From the NCBI GenBank assembly GCA_963969365.1, contig OZ017749.1:992001-1056000 (forward strand): a DNA stretch of 64,000 nt, written 5' to 3'. Source of the DNA: Asterochloris sp. CNOR1 (lineage: Eukaryota > Chlorophyta > Trebouxiophyceae > Trebouxiales > Trebouxiaceae). Every line of letters begins with the position of its first letter. Position 1 is the stretch's first letter. Below, one piece after another: positions 37,268-49,368 of this stretch. Position numbers and translations under genes: made by a program. The notes beneath the pieces are model-generated. The model searched no databases and was not told the origin of the DNA. It worked only from the letters and a program-made list of their open reading frames with translations.

Positions 37268-39377
37268 TGGTATAGAACTTCTGCAGGGCCAGAGGTAGAC
37301 CCTTGAGAACCAGACGTGCGCCTGCAACCACTGCAACCCCCACCAAAAGAAGTTCATGACAGGAGCTGTTTCTGGCTAAGCTGACTGTTGGTGGCAACAT
37401 TGCATAGCTGCTCAGCCTTGAACACCCATTGCTTTGACTTCTCCAGAATGCCCTTTGCCGCAACGTGACTTTTAGCTGAGACGCCTTAGCCTGATACTAG
37501 ACATCTCTGCAATTCTTCAGCAAATTTGTTTAGCATGTTGATATCAGCCCATTACTCCTGTGCAACACAGCAATTACAATCTGTCAGACATTTAAGCAGA
37601 AGCCTGACATTGTCCTGTTAGAGCTGGCACTGTCTTGCGGGCAAGCCCACTCCATATGGTTGTGACCCTCAGTTCAGGGCACCTGTGAAGGAAGGTAGGT
37701 GCACACAGCTTGCAAGCTGTATGCGGCAGCGGACTCGAGCGCCTTCACCTTGCCTGGCCCCCTCCTGCTCTGTAGGGGGTGCCTGCTTCTATGTTGGACA
37801 TGCGCACGTGCAGGATACAGCCAGGCAATAATGAGATGATGCGATAGGCACTGGCATGCAGTACCTCCTCAGCAGGCTCCTCAACCTCTTCACCTGTAGC
37901 ATCATGTGGCATGTCAGCATACAGCCTGGCTCAGCAGCATGGCCATGCCATTGCAGCAATGGAAGGGTTACTGAGGTTGGCAACTACTACGCTCAACTGC
38001 ACAGTTCATGCAGCTCTGTGGGTACGTCCTCTCTCATGGCAGCACTTCAACATGTTTGGCGAGCTGCTCACGCAGCCCAGCCCTGAACATTTTGCGGGTG
38101 ATGCAAAGCTCAGGTGGATCAGCTGCAGACAGCTCTGTGAAGCTGGAAGTCTGGAATTTCTTCAAAGCTGAGGGCTTGCATGCAGAGTGCAAAAACGAGC
38201 TCTGGTTAGCATACTGACTCTCTGGTTTTAGGCTGTGCACTTCTAGGGCTGACCAGTCATGTGGCAAGTGGGCATACACTTCATGATGGCTTACACAACC
38301 ATGAGACTTGGCCAGAAGGTGAGCTGTTGCCTGAATTGACGAACAATATGAAGTCATGAAGCTGACATTGGATCCAGAGCCAGGACGGCGAGCTACTGCA
38401 TGTCAGAGGGCACCCCATGGGCACAAGCTTTGCAAAGCTGCACGCAGTGCTCCCTCATCCAGCGGGCTGCCTCTGCAGCCGCCTGCTGCTGGTGCAGCTC
38501 AGCTATTGGCTTGCTCCTGGAGGCGGGGGCCCCAGCTGCCTGACATGTGCCCATGTCCTGCATGGCCCCATGCCACATGCAGCAGGACCAGGCATTATCC
38601 CATCATCTCTTTTGCAGGGCCATGCTGCCCCTTGCTGACAGCTGATCTCTCATCTTGGCTTGCTCTGGCTGGCCTGGGAGTGCCAGGGTGCGGTGCTGGG
38701 CGGCGTGTCTGCCCCCTGGCCTGCCCCCCTGGAACCTCTTCAGCTTGCATCCACAAACAAGGACGGCTGCTAGCCTCCTCATGTGAAAGGTCTCGCTGCA
38801 GCAGAGATCTGCAAAGAGCTTCTTGGCGGCACCAAAGCTGCATGAGTTATGCTGGGTCAGTCCAGGCTACACTTGTCGCAAGGCAGACGCTCTGATCGGG
38901 TCTGCAGCGTTCATTCCCTCATACTGCCTCCCGCATACTGCCTCCAGGCTCCTAGCAAATGCGCAGTGGCAAGAGCAGGCAGGATCCATCTGGTACAACC
39001 AAAGTTCCAGGTCCTTGATGGCCAGCCTCAGGCTTCAAGATGTTGAAGCCCCACATGGGGCTCATCCTGTAGCAAGCAGGCCTGGCTGGCATGTGAGCCA
39101 ATGCCATCAAGCTGCCAGGCTGGCGCTCAATGCAGGACAGCCCTGATGCAGCACAGGCCACCATCACTGATCTCGACATTGCATCTCAGCATTGGGTGGG
39201 GCAGGTACAGCTGCAGCAGCAGTCAAGGCCATGTGCAAAATACAAGTCTAGGTTATAGGCACTTGCACACTAAAGGCAGCAGAGCTCTCAGCCATCCAAA
39301 TTCATCACAGAGTTCAAGCAACTCTCCACCCCAGGCGCCCGCATCCCAGCGGTCTCAGCTGCCGCCTAGGTGCCCAG
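37268..39377. other. Gene-poor stretch, possible unrecognised or decayed gene
   Basis: No chain of exons with good splice sites could be built. On the minus strand some segments look protein-like, for example AIKDLELWLYQM near 39000 and AAAEAARWMREHCVQLC near 38450, but they could not be joined and have no recognised family. There is no long repeat or transposon signature. The right end must hold the promoter of the small gene at 39378. Confidence 0.35.
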
Positions 39378-40017
39378 ATGGCAAACCCAATCGAGCAGAT
39401 CCTTCTCCTCTGCGCCACTCTGCTGGGGGCGATCGTCGGCCTGATCCAGGGCGGCTTGGGGGCAGTGACATCGGTCTTCAAAAAACATGGGCCCAAGGCC
39501 AAGCAGAACATCCAGGCCAAGGCCCAAAATGCCACAGCTTCTGTCAAGGACGGGTGAGCAGAGGACCTGATCATGAAGGGCCCTGATAGATGCGCTTGAT
39601 GGGCAGATTGGCCTGCGGACAGTCCATGAGTCAAAGCACGCCTCTGGCCTGCTGCATTGAGAATCGTTGTCCTGCATGACACAGCTGGGTGTCAGTGCGG
39701 CCCAGGAAGTTTTGCTCACCCTTCCATCCAGCCCTGAGGCGTCGGGTGCGCCCCAGGGCTGAGCATAGCAGGCCTTACTGTGCTTCACTATTTCTGCACA
39801 GGCTGCGCAAACCATTTGCGCAGCGCCCGAAGGTCGTCATCACCATCTGGCAGCACCTTTGACAGTTGTATGCGTGCCCCTGTGCTGCAGGGCTAAGCAG
39901 GCGCAAGTGCAGGCCAACAGCACTGCCCAGAGTTTCTCCAAGGACGCCTCACAGAAGACCAAGCAGGCTGGCCAGCGTGCCCAGAATGCAGTGCCTCAGG
40001 CAAATGGGCGCAAGTGA
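39378..40017 (+). CDS. Small single-pass protein with LEA-like tail
   Basis: Two exons (39378-39553 and 39891-40017) join in frame to give 100 residues. The N-terminal third is hydrophobic (ILLLCATLLGAIVGLIQGGL) and can span a membrane once. The rest is rich in Lys, Ala, Gln and Ser with repeated patterns such as KAKQNIQAKAQNATASVKDG and FSKDASQKTKQAGQRAQNAV. These resemble the amphipathic repeats of LEA-type or YtxH-like stress proteins. I do not recognise an orthologue. The splice signals are clean (GTGAGC donor, CTGCAG acceptor), which supports a real gene. It is convergent with the carotenoid oxygenase gene. Confidence 0.62.
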
Positions 40018-40427
40018 TGTTGCACCACCGCCGGATTGCATCCATGGCTGGAGGCTCACATGAGCTAGACTGCAAGAGGATGACGTATCCCCAGCACCGT
40101 GGACCCTCCCCTCAAGGAGCGCAGTCATAAGCAGGGTTTTCATTAGACCGTTCCCATAAAGTTGTATCGATGTCACTTTTAACACTTTGTATTGCTGTGC
40201 ACTAGGCCAGTCTGTGCCACTAGGGCCACAGTGTGATCCACATAATCCTCCTGTTCGATAGATCAAAAGAGCCAAGGCTGTTCAACAGATGCGTCACTCA
40301 GAAGACAAGTGTATCTTCATCGCCAAGAAGTGACCTCCCATGCGACCTTACGGCAAGCTGTTCCAAAGCCAGGCAGCATCAAACATCACTTAGCCGGTCG
40401 TGTCCAAATCATGCAAGGCTACAGCAC
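40018..40427. other. Convergent intergenic spacer
   Basis: This separates the stop codons of the small membrane protein (+) and the carotenoid oxygenase (-), and should hold both 3' untranslated regions. I see no exon or repeat. Confidence 0.45.
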
Positions 40428-43400
40428 CTACTTGCCAGGAAGCTGGCTTTGCAGCTGGCGCTCTGAGACATGTGTACAGTGGAAGCCCAGAGGTATTTTG
40501 ATGGGCAACTTAGCACGACCAATGGGCTTGGCCGACATGCTTTTAGCTGAGTGGACTAGCAACTGACTCTCCCTGTCTGGCACCCTGGAAACTATGGTCA
40601 GCATGTAGCCGTCATCCTCACCTGCAGTGTGGGTGCAGGGCAACATTTACTTTATTTGAAGGGACTTGTGTGACAGCAAATTGCAGCCACACCAAGGGCA
40701 CTTGTACATGGCTGAACGGTTGTGATGCACATCCTGCCAAGGCAGCAGCCAGGTGCACCCAGGCCCAGAAGAAGCAGTGCACTCCTTGATGAGAAGGCAG
40801 AGACAGCTGTGCCTGCTCACCGTCGCAGGCAGCAGGGTCCTCGCTTGCCGGGACAAAGTAGGACTCCCCACCAACCCAGTTGTCCTCAAATCTGTAGACT
40901 CCAGCCACAGCTTTCTTTGGGTCCTGTTCCTCCAGGTCAATCTTGGCGACACCATCCATGTGGGGAATCTGCAAAACCAGGTCGCAGCAACAGGAGTTGC
41001 TGCAGGGAAAGAATTCCTGTGCTGCAGCCAAGCGGGGCAGGAGGCAGGAGAGCTTAGTTGCAGGAAAGCCAGCTGAAATGCAGGCAAGTCTCAGCAAGCC
41101 AGCAGGCGAAGCAATTAAGCCTGCTGCAGCTCCAGCAGGCTAAGGGGCAAGCAAACCCACATCCTGATCAGGCAAGAAGGAGCCACCAACCAGCAAGGTG
41201 GAGGCGCTGAACACATGCTGCTGCAATCCCAGCAGGCATGTATGTAGCATACCCGGATTGCACATGCAGCAAGCAGGGCGCAGCAAGGCCAGACACTATG
41301 AGGCAAATATAGGCTGCAGTTGGCCCTCACCATGCCACGTTCGTAGGTGTTCCCATTTGTAGCAAGGTAGGCATACTTGGTCTTGCGCCCTGCACAGGGA
41401 GGAACATCGCTAGATATGAGACATAGTGGCAATTATGACTGGCTGGCAGACTATAGCACAGCCTGGCACACGGCCTGGCTGCAAAGAGGATTAGACGCCA
41501 CGGTCCACTGAATGTGGCCTGACAGATGACTTACATGGGGATGTCTACAACCACGCTGGCAGCATTTATTGTGGGCTTGATGTGGCAGCCACCCCACAGC
41601 AAGGGATATGCAAGCTAAGGAGCACCAATGAGCTTCTGGGGCACCATGTGAGATTGCCAGACTGCCTGTGCAACGCTTGGATTGGGCTGCTCAATGTATG
41701 AACATCAGGCCTCTTGCAGCTGTGTTTGCAGGCGTCGCATGATTCAGCAGCCCCACAGCAAGGTAAACCCCAACGCACCGACGAACTTCCGCGGCACGAC
41801 TGGGAAATCCCCACTGACTTCCTTCGTGACAATGCGCTCCTTGGTGGTGCCATCGTTGAGGTTAAAGATGTACTCTCGCAGGTACTGCAGCTGGGGCTTG
41901 AAGTCCTTGGCGGCTTCTACTGAGGGGTCAAAGTCCAGGTCAAACTGCAGCAATCAGCAGCAAAAATCAGGCGTGGTGTGGGCAAGGCACCACAGGACTT
42001 ACTTCATACTGTGTGGCGCGAGCAGGAACAAGGAGGTATGCCTGTCCAACCCAACCATGGCAAATGCCTGCAGATCAAGCCTATGGCGCAGGGCGCGGAC
42101 CATCAGCTGAGCAGGTGGGCTGTGCCAGCAGCCTCTTGGTGGGCTCAACAGGAAGCTGCTGCCTGCTGCACACATTGGGGGAGGTGGGCTGTGTAAATGC
42201 CACGTCCAATCAGTGACATTGCCCTGGATCTGCTGGCTGTTTACTCCAGGCCAGCGTGGAGGAGTCTGGTGGGCCAGACTGCACACAATAAGGGCAGGGG
42301 CTGCAGCTGCGGCACAAGGAGAGCCCTGCTGCACATAGAGCCCCAATCAACTCCCTACCTTGTCCCAAGCGCAGACATAAAGCTTGATGAGGCTGCCCTC
42401 CTCCCAGGCTGCAGCCACATGGAACATCATCATGGCGGGGGCCTCAAACCAGCGGATGCCCTGCTGGTCCTTGGCGGTCCTGGGCAGGATGCCAAACCGA
42501 GTCTTGAGCTCTGGATGGAAGACAAATGGGATGGTCCTCTTCTTGACCATGGCCTGCACACCAGGATTCACCTCTTGGCATGGCGCAGTTGGCATGCTGC
42601 GTCTGGGACTGAGCAGAGCTTCATTGCGTGGCTTGAACAAGCCCTGCAGTAGAAGCAGCCACAACATTGGCAGTGTCCATGCAGCATGGCAGAAGCGCAA
42701 AGAGCACGCACACAGAGACGCAGGGGCACAAAAGACTGCTGCACCAAACTGGCCGGGTGTCAGAGCCATATTGTGTGGCCGTGTATGTGCAGCTCCATGC
42801 ACTAGCTGCTGAGCAAACAGTAAGGCTGCTGCAGCTCACAAACGGACTAAGTTGCTGACCTGATGACACCAAAAACAGACCCAATGTGGCAATGCTGAGC
42901 TCACAGAAGTTACAAATTGCTCGAGGCAGGTGATACAGTGTGACAGCTTGACAGGGTGGGAGCTGGGACTGCAGATGCCATGGGCTGCTGCATGGCCCAG
43001 TGGGCAAGCAAGCACTCACCGCAGGGTCAAACATGAGGGGGCAGTCGATGAAGATGACGTAGCTCTCAGTGATAGCAAAGTCGTGCATCATGGTGGGCTG
43101 CAGTAGAAGGCATTGGAGTGAGAGATGGAGCATGCCCCAAGAGGCTGTACACCAAGGCAAGACAGGTGCATGGCAGGCTTTGTATGACGCTGCTTGCCAG
43201 GCCCCAAAAGGCTGCTGGACAAGCTGAGGCAGCAGCGAGGCCTGCTTGGGCCCCAGAAGCAGGCAGACGTCCATCTGGGCAAGCACTGTAAATGCAACCA
43301 GCAAAGGGTACAAAGGGGCCTGCAAACTCCATGCTGGACTCTTTCAGCATTTGGTAGGATATGGCGCACAGCGACCTTTGCCCCAAGCTGCACAAAAAGA

Positions 43401-46219
43401 GGAGTCAGGAGGCATCAGCGAGACCAGCTTGCCTCACAGAGGCTGCTTGTTGTCCTGTCAGATGTCAAGGCAAGTCTCAGCACTGCATCCAGCCCTCATG
43501 CATGCACTCTCTAAGCTCGGAGTGATTATTTTGTACCTTCCCGAAACGATGGTCCTGGATGTGCTGGAACAAGAGCAAGCACGATTGGCACCTCATGGAG
43601 TCCACACATTCTCACCCTGTCTTTGCCCCGGGTGATGGGCATGTCCGCCTGTAGGTTGCCCTGAGCGTCTGTCCAGCCATAGTGTAGATAAGGCGCCTTC
43701 TGCAGCTCATACCCAAAGTGGAACATCTCACCTGCGGTCATGGGGGTGTCAAGGATGGCGAGGTGCCAGAGGTGGCACAGATGACACGGCAAAGACAGCA
43801 GCCAGCAAGAAGCTTTCTGGCTGTGTGCTGTGACCACAGGCAGCAGGCTGCCAGCAGAGTATCAGAAGGGAACGCTTGACTCAACGCAGTACCTACAGGA
43901 TGCGCCATGCAGGCAACTGCCTACACAGCAATCAGGCAGGCAGTATGGAGCGGTCAGCGCTGTACGCTGTGAAAGCTGCAGCTCCCCTAAGGCTGCTGGC
44001 AGTCCCTCTTGAGCGCTGACGGGCTGCGCCAAGGACGCAACTTTCAGCATGCTCATGCAGACTTGCAGCACGCTTTCCCATACTGCATCCAACCAGTCCC
44101 AACCTCCAGAGGTGGCCTGTGCATCTAGTGCCCACATATGTCAGCACCTGCTGTGTTGCACTAATGCTGTCTGTCCCAGCGACCACAGTGGCCAAGCACC
44201 CCAGAACCAGCCATGCACAACCTTCCCGCACCTCTCTCACCACATCCTGGTGTCCAGCTCAGGGCAGACAGCAACATCAGGCTGGCTCCCTGTTTCAGTG
44301 GCCACCATGAAGTGGGTCCCGATGGTGCCTCCCTCCTTGGTCAGCAACTGGGAGTGCGCCAAGATGCTCACCTGTCTCAGAGTCAACCTTGGGGTGGGCA
44401 GTGAAGTTGCGCTTCAGGCGACCGCCATAGTCCACGCGGCCCAGGGTCTCAATCACGCCATTGCACAGGGATCTGAGGTGGTAGGGCAAGTCTCCCTCAT
44501 GCAGCGTCAGCAGCTTCTGTGCATGGAAGACTAGTGCGGTGTTGCCTGTTCCGTATCCATCCTGCGGGTGTGCATGTTGCAAGTCCAAGCAGAGAGGGAG
44601 CAGAAGCCGGGGTTGCATGCCACGCCGAGGGGGATACGTCCATAGAGCATTTGTAAACCTTGGCGAAGCTCCTCGACAAGCTTGCCAGAGGGCTCAGCCC
44701 AGGAGCAACATGAAAGCAGACTGAGACAAGAACGACAAGGCTACTTGGTCATCCTGCTTCTCACGCAAATGCAGAGCAGACAGCAGCAGCGCACGGCGCC
44801 TTTCCCCAGACAGCCTGCTGGCATTGGTCAGTGCAGCCTGCATGCTGCCCAGTGGGGGCACCTGGCAGAAAGGCTCACCTGCTTGTTGTAGATGTGCAGG
44901 AAGCCCTTCTTGGCCTCATCCAGCATGATCAAAAACAATCCTGACATGCCCTTTGAGTCCCCAATCTACCAGATCAGAGCAGGGACTCAGTCATGCCTTT
45001 TCAGACAAGCACGCACTGCAGTCGCAGGCAAGGCACAGGAGCACTGTACTGGCTTGGCCACATGGGGTCGATATGCAGTGCGCGCGGTCAGCATGCCTGC
45101 AGAAGCTGGGCTGACCTTATTGACCAGAGGCCACCCTGCTGCCTTCTCCTGCTTCAGACGAGCAGTCTCCACATACCTGCAGCGTGGCAACAGCGGCGTC
45201 CTCAGCCACTGTCGGCGAGGATTTGCAGTCTGCACACACTGGCAAACCAATATGGCACATGGTGCCCTCCACCAATCCAGACAGCATGGCCCACAGCACA
45301 CTTGCAGCTTACACCCCAGCAGAGGTGGGAGTGTCGCACTTGAGGCACCCAGCCTCACCTATTGCAATAGCTGACAGAGCCATCCTTGATGCGGCAGGCA
45401 TGCACCTGCAGCAGAGCGTGCAGCTTGGATCACTTGCACGTTTGCCTCCCTTGTGCATGCTGCCACAGCTGTGGTGCACATCGTCCAGTACTGACAGCTT
45501 CAGTCCAAGGCTGTGGTGTCAGCAGCTTACCATGCCATCCCCATCAAAGATGTGGTAGTTTGCCAGAGGGCCTGCAATTCCAGAACCAGCATTGCAAGTC
45601 GGGAGGGAAGGCATTCACGCTGACACATCTGTGGCCCCACATGTTGCCAGGCTGGCTGCAGTGTCAGCAGCCAAGCAGGAGGCTGACTCAGGGATGCATA
45701 AGCTTGAGCAGCCAGCACTCACGCATCTGGGGGTTGGGACCTGTACGGATGAATAGGCCATTGAGAGCCTGCACAGCAGGGTGTCGCTTGAGCAACCTAT
45801 GTGCTGGACATTGCCACTGGGGCACGATTTTCTTGCTACTGCCTCACTTTAGGCATCTCGCCAATGACTTCCAAGTTTTGCACAAAGACCTCCTTGTCGA
45901 CTGGCTCATACATGCCTGCAATCACAGCCTACTTTGCCAGCCAGATAGATGTACAGCTGACTGCAGGGCAGGCAGCAATCCAATGTGCCAGCAAACAACT
46001 TGCATGCATTGCAAGGTACAGTGATCTGCTCCAGCCAGCTGGCTTCTCACCCTCCAACCACATGTTATTGTTGGCATACTTTGCGGAGCCATTAATGAAA
46101 TGAAAGGCTCTTTCAAGTCGGTAGACCAAGAATTTCCTGTTAGCCCAGAAGAGAGAGAGAACCGCGACATTGAAGACTACAGCCGCTGCTGCCAGCTGCA
46201 TCCCGCCAACCCAAGCCAT
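40428..46219 (-). CDS. Carotenoid cleavage dioxygenase with N-terminal membrane anchor
   Basis: The family uses Fe(II) held by four histidines to cleave double bonds of carotenoids or apocarotenoids with oxygen. Exons on the minus strand are 46219-46051, 45915-45848, 45768-45723, 45571-45531, 45405-45359, 45176-45116, 44965-44879, 44561-44372, 43731-43616, 43097-43020, 42553-42359, 41944-41779, 41389-41331, 40968-40821 and 40621-40428. All phases fit and give 554 residues. GLFIRTGPNPQMR and NYHIFDGDGM are family hallmarks. The four iron ligands are visible in NFTAHPKVD, PTMMHDFAIT, PAMMMFHVAAAWEEG and IPLGFH. The start (MQLAAAAVVFNVAVLSLFWA after MAWVGG) is a hydrophobic anchor rather than a plastid transit peptide. 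The substrate cannot be read from sequence; CCD, NCED and apocarotenoid oxygenase are all possible. Confidence 0.93.
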
Positions 46220-46448
46220 AGCAGCAGAGGTACACGTATGCCGAGAGTCTCTGAGGAAAGCGGTACTGGCAATGATCACAATAGAGGTCTTGCTCTCTTG
46301 GTGTCCAACTCTCAGGAAGCTGCAGAGTGCAAGGGCGGAGTTCAGATTCCAACCTATGAGGTCTAGATTCAACGATCTGAGGAGCTCCCAGCACAGGCCT
46401 GCTTTGTCCAATTAGGTGCGAAGGCCAGGACAGGCTTGTGCAGCAGGA
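46220..46448. promoter_or_regulatory. Divergent promoter region, carotenoid oxygenase / SNRNP40
   Basis: The two start codons are 229 bp apart and face away from each other, so both promoters lie here. No TATA box or clear palindrome is seen. Confidence 0.5.
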
Positions 46449-49268
46449 ATGGCTGCAGAAGGCTTGAAGCGCCCTGCAGAGAATGGCGGTGGAGAGATGG
46501 TGGCCGTGGCAAAGAAGCCCAGGACTGATGATGGAGGCAAGGCTCTGGCCCCATCTGTGAGTCCATGCAGGCACATCAACATCATGCACCGAGCAAGTTG
46601 CTCTGCATCTGGAGGCTTGCATTGTTGCCAGTCCTGCCAAGCATCAGCCTGCGCAGTGAGGTCCTGCTGAGAAGCGGCAGTGCTGCTGTCAAGCAGGGAC
46701 CGAAGCGCACCTCCAACCTTGAGGCACCCATCATGCTGCTATCTGGGCATGGGGGGGAGGTCTTCAGCTGCAGGTTCAATCCTGACGGAGATGTCCTGGC
46801 CTCTGGTTCGCATGACAAGAGCATCCACCTCTGGCGGGTGTTTGAGAAGGAATGTCCAAACTTCATGCTCCTGAAAGGTACAGTGCCCTGCTCGGAGTGC
46901 TCTGGACAGGCAAACGGCAGCTCAGAGTGCTTTGATGCGACAGCTGCAGTGCTGTCGGCAACTGAGGGGACATGATGCTGCAAATGAGCACATGTCTAGT
47001 GATCGGGAGCCCTTTTGCAGCGTGTTGAGGCCATAAAGCAACACATTGCATGCTATTTCAGCAGCTGCAATGCTGGGGGCAAGGCTCTTGGCTGCCCTCC
47101 TACAAGCCAAAAATTGGGCGCTCTGCTCTGGCCTGGCCCATGCCAACCCCCCACCGATGTAAGCCTGTTCTCCCATGTTGCCCTCCCCACTGCAGGCCAC
47201 AAAAATGCAGTCCTGGAGGTGCACTGGACCACAGATGGGGAGCGCATTCTGTCTGCCTCGCCAGACAAGTCAGTGCGGGCCTGGGATGCGCGCACAGGGG
47301 AGCAGGTCAAAAAGATGGCAGAGCACGACAACTTTGTCAACAGCTGCTGCCCTCTCAAGAGGGGGCCCCCACTCCTGTGCAGCGGAGCAGATGATGGCAA
47401 TGTGAAGGTACGCAGCTGGCAGGGGAGGTTCACTGTGGACTGTGAACACCTCAGGAGCTTGCTGCTCGCAGACTTCTGGTGGCCTCTGCACTCATGCCGC
47501 AGAGCAGCTGCTAGCAGTGTAGGTGGGCCAGACTGCGCTCAGAGGGCCGGCTGCATGAGCGGTGGGCACCTCAGGAGCTTGCTGAACCGCACAGTCCCAG
47601 CATGTCCTCAGGACTGACCGCTGCACTCTCAAATGGGGCTGCCCTCCTGTGCAGCAGGGCACACAATGGCAACGTGAAGGTGGCTGCCCAGCATGCCCCT
47701 TCAGGCCACGCCCTTGTGTTCTGCAGACTGCACATCAGCTAACTGCACTCTTTCAGGCTACAGGCAACCTTGAATGCTTCAGCATGCAACAACTGCATGC
47801 CCTGAGGCCAGTTGTTGTAAATGTGACAGCAGCATCTCGGGACATTGCAGCTTGCCTAGCGCGCCAACACGATCTCAGGGCAGCTACCATGCAGCCTGGC
47901 TACACAGCAGCTTGGCACAAGCAGCCTGCAGCAGCAGGCATCTGCAGCAGCAGGCAACCAACGCATGCCATCAAAGTGCAATCATGCACTGACTGCCATC
48001 AAGCACTGACTGCACAAAAAAACTGCTGGCTACCCATTCACATGGCCCATCGCTTGATGCTCATACCCCTTCAGGTGTGGGATCTGCGCGTCAAGCGCTC
48101 TGTGCAGACCTTTGAGGGAAAATACCAGGTGCTGGCGGTGGCCTTTGCAGAGGCAGGGGACCAGGTCAGACTGCTTGGTGGTCCCTCTGAATGCTTCTTC
48201 AGCTCCCACCTTGCCTCTGCCAGACCTTCTAGCTGCCTGGGCTGGGGCCATGGCTGGACTGATGGGCAGCCAAGGCATCGCCAAAGCATGGCTATCTTGC
48301 TGTCTGATCAGCTGCCAGCATTGGGCAGTCAGCAACTCAGCCTGCAAACTCTGGCAGTCTGAAAGTCCAGCTGGGTATAGGGAAGTGCACTGTCTGCTCT
48401 GGCACGCTCGCTCTGGCAGCAATGAGATCATGTTTGCCCTGCCAGACAATTGCTCCCAAATGACTTCTTGCAGGTGTATGCTGGTGGGCTGGACAATGTA
48501 GTAAGAGTCTGGGACCTCAGGCGAGGGGAGGCCAGCATGGAGCTGGGAGGGCACACAGACAGCATTACTGGCATGCGAATCAGCCCTGATGGCACTCACC
48601 TCCTGACCAACTCAGCAGACAACACTCTCAGGATATGGGACATGCAACCTTTCGCCCCTGCTGAGCGCTGCACAGAAATCTTTGTGGGACACCAGCATGG
48701 CTACGACCGCAACCTCTTGCGCTGTGATTGGTCGCCTGACGGTGGAAAGGTGAGGTCTGGCTGACCACATGCTGGGATGCACCTCGCCATGCAGCACCTG
48801 CATGACATGATGCAGCCAGCAACTGCTCTCCCAGAGCCTGTGCCTGATGACGGCAAGGTGCAGCAGGGCTGGTCACATGTTGTGTGGGAGTCATGTGTCG
48901 GAGCGTGCAAATGGCATAGTCAACTCCGTTATGCCCTTCAGTCCCTGCAGAGCTCTCCCAGCATGATGACAATGGCAAAGTTGCGCACATGCTGAGGTCC
49001 ACGATGCCCCGCAGCGGCAATGCTGCTGCTGCAGACAGGCATAGCTCCCGCCCCCCCAATGTCTCTTTCGGTTTGACTGCAGGTCGCTGCCGGGAGTGCA
49101 GACCAGTTTGTGTACATCTGGAGAGTAGGCACCCGTGGAATAGACTACAAGCTGCCAGGTCATCGAGGCTCAGTCAATGAGGCAGTATTCCATCCCAAAG
49201 AACCCATCATTGCTTCTGCTTCCAGTGACAAGGGCATTTACCTTGGAGAACTGAGCAAATGGAGCTGA
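46449..49268 (+). CDS. SNRNP40: U5 snRNP 40 kDa WD-repeat splicing factor
   Basis: This WD40 propeller is part of the U5 snRNP with PRPF8 and works in the nuclear spliceosome. Exons are 46449-46556, 46697-46877, 47196-47407, 48075-48164, 48474-48749 and 49083-49268, giving 350 residues in frame, the usual length. A short nuclear-type leader (LKRPAENGGG and KKPRTDDG) precedes RTSNLEAPIMLLSGHGGEVF, which matches the start of the family propeller. WD units end in HLWRV, RAWDA, VWDLR (twice), RIWDM and VYIWRV. The family-specific segment CTEIFVGHQHGYDRNLLRCD and the end GSVNEAVFHPKEPIIASASS are clear. The splice site chosen for exon 2 (46697) is the one in phase. Two introns contain copies of neighbouring exon edges. 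Confidence 0.94.
47618..47688 (+). repeat. Decayed copy of the end of SNRNP40 exon 3 with its donor
   Basis: About 70 bp (GCTGCACTCTCAA, CTCCTGTGCAGCAG, AATGGCAACGTGAAGGT) repeat the exon end at 47341-47413 (GCTGCCCTCTCAA, CTCCTGTGCAGCGG, GATGGCAATGTGAAGGT), donor GT included. Within the same intron a second pair (about 47443-47466 and 47564-47587) shares CACCTCAGGAGCTTGCTG. Confidence 0.85.
48836..49003 (+). repeat. Two decayed copies of an SNRNP40 donor region
   Basis: Segments at 48836-48880 (CTGATGACGGCAAGGTG, GGCTGGTCACATG) and 48957-49003 (GATGACAATGGCAAAG, GCACATGCTG) repeat the donor region at 48731-48780 (CCTGACGGTGGAAAGGTG, GGCTGACCACATGCTG). Both lie in intron 48750-49082. Confidence 0.65.
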
Positions 49269-49368
49269 GATTCAGCTTGAACTGCGGACTGCTGCTGACG
49301 CTGAGAAAGATTCATGAAAGGAGGGGGTCATCGACATGCAGGGGAATGTACAATAACGAGGGGCACAC

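Noticed and set aside
43537-43554. An 18 bp micro-exon encoding DHRFGK in the carotenoid oxygenase gene
   Set aside because: It is phase-compatible, but direct splicing from 43616 to 43097 gives ITRGKDRPTMMHDFAIT with the normal family spacing, so the extra six residues are not needed.
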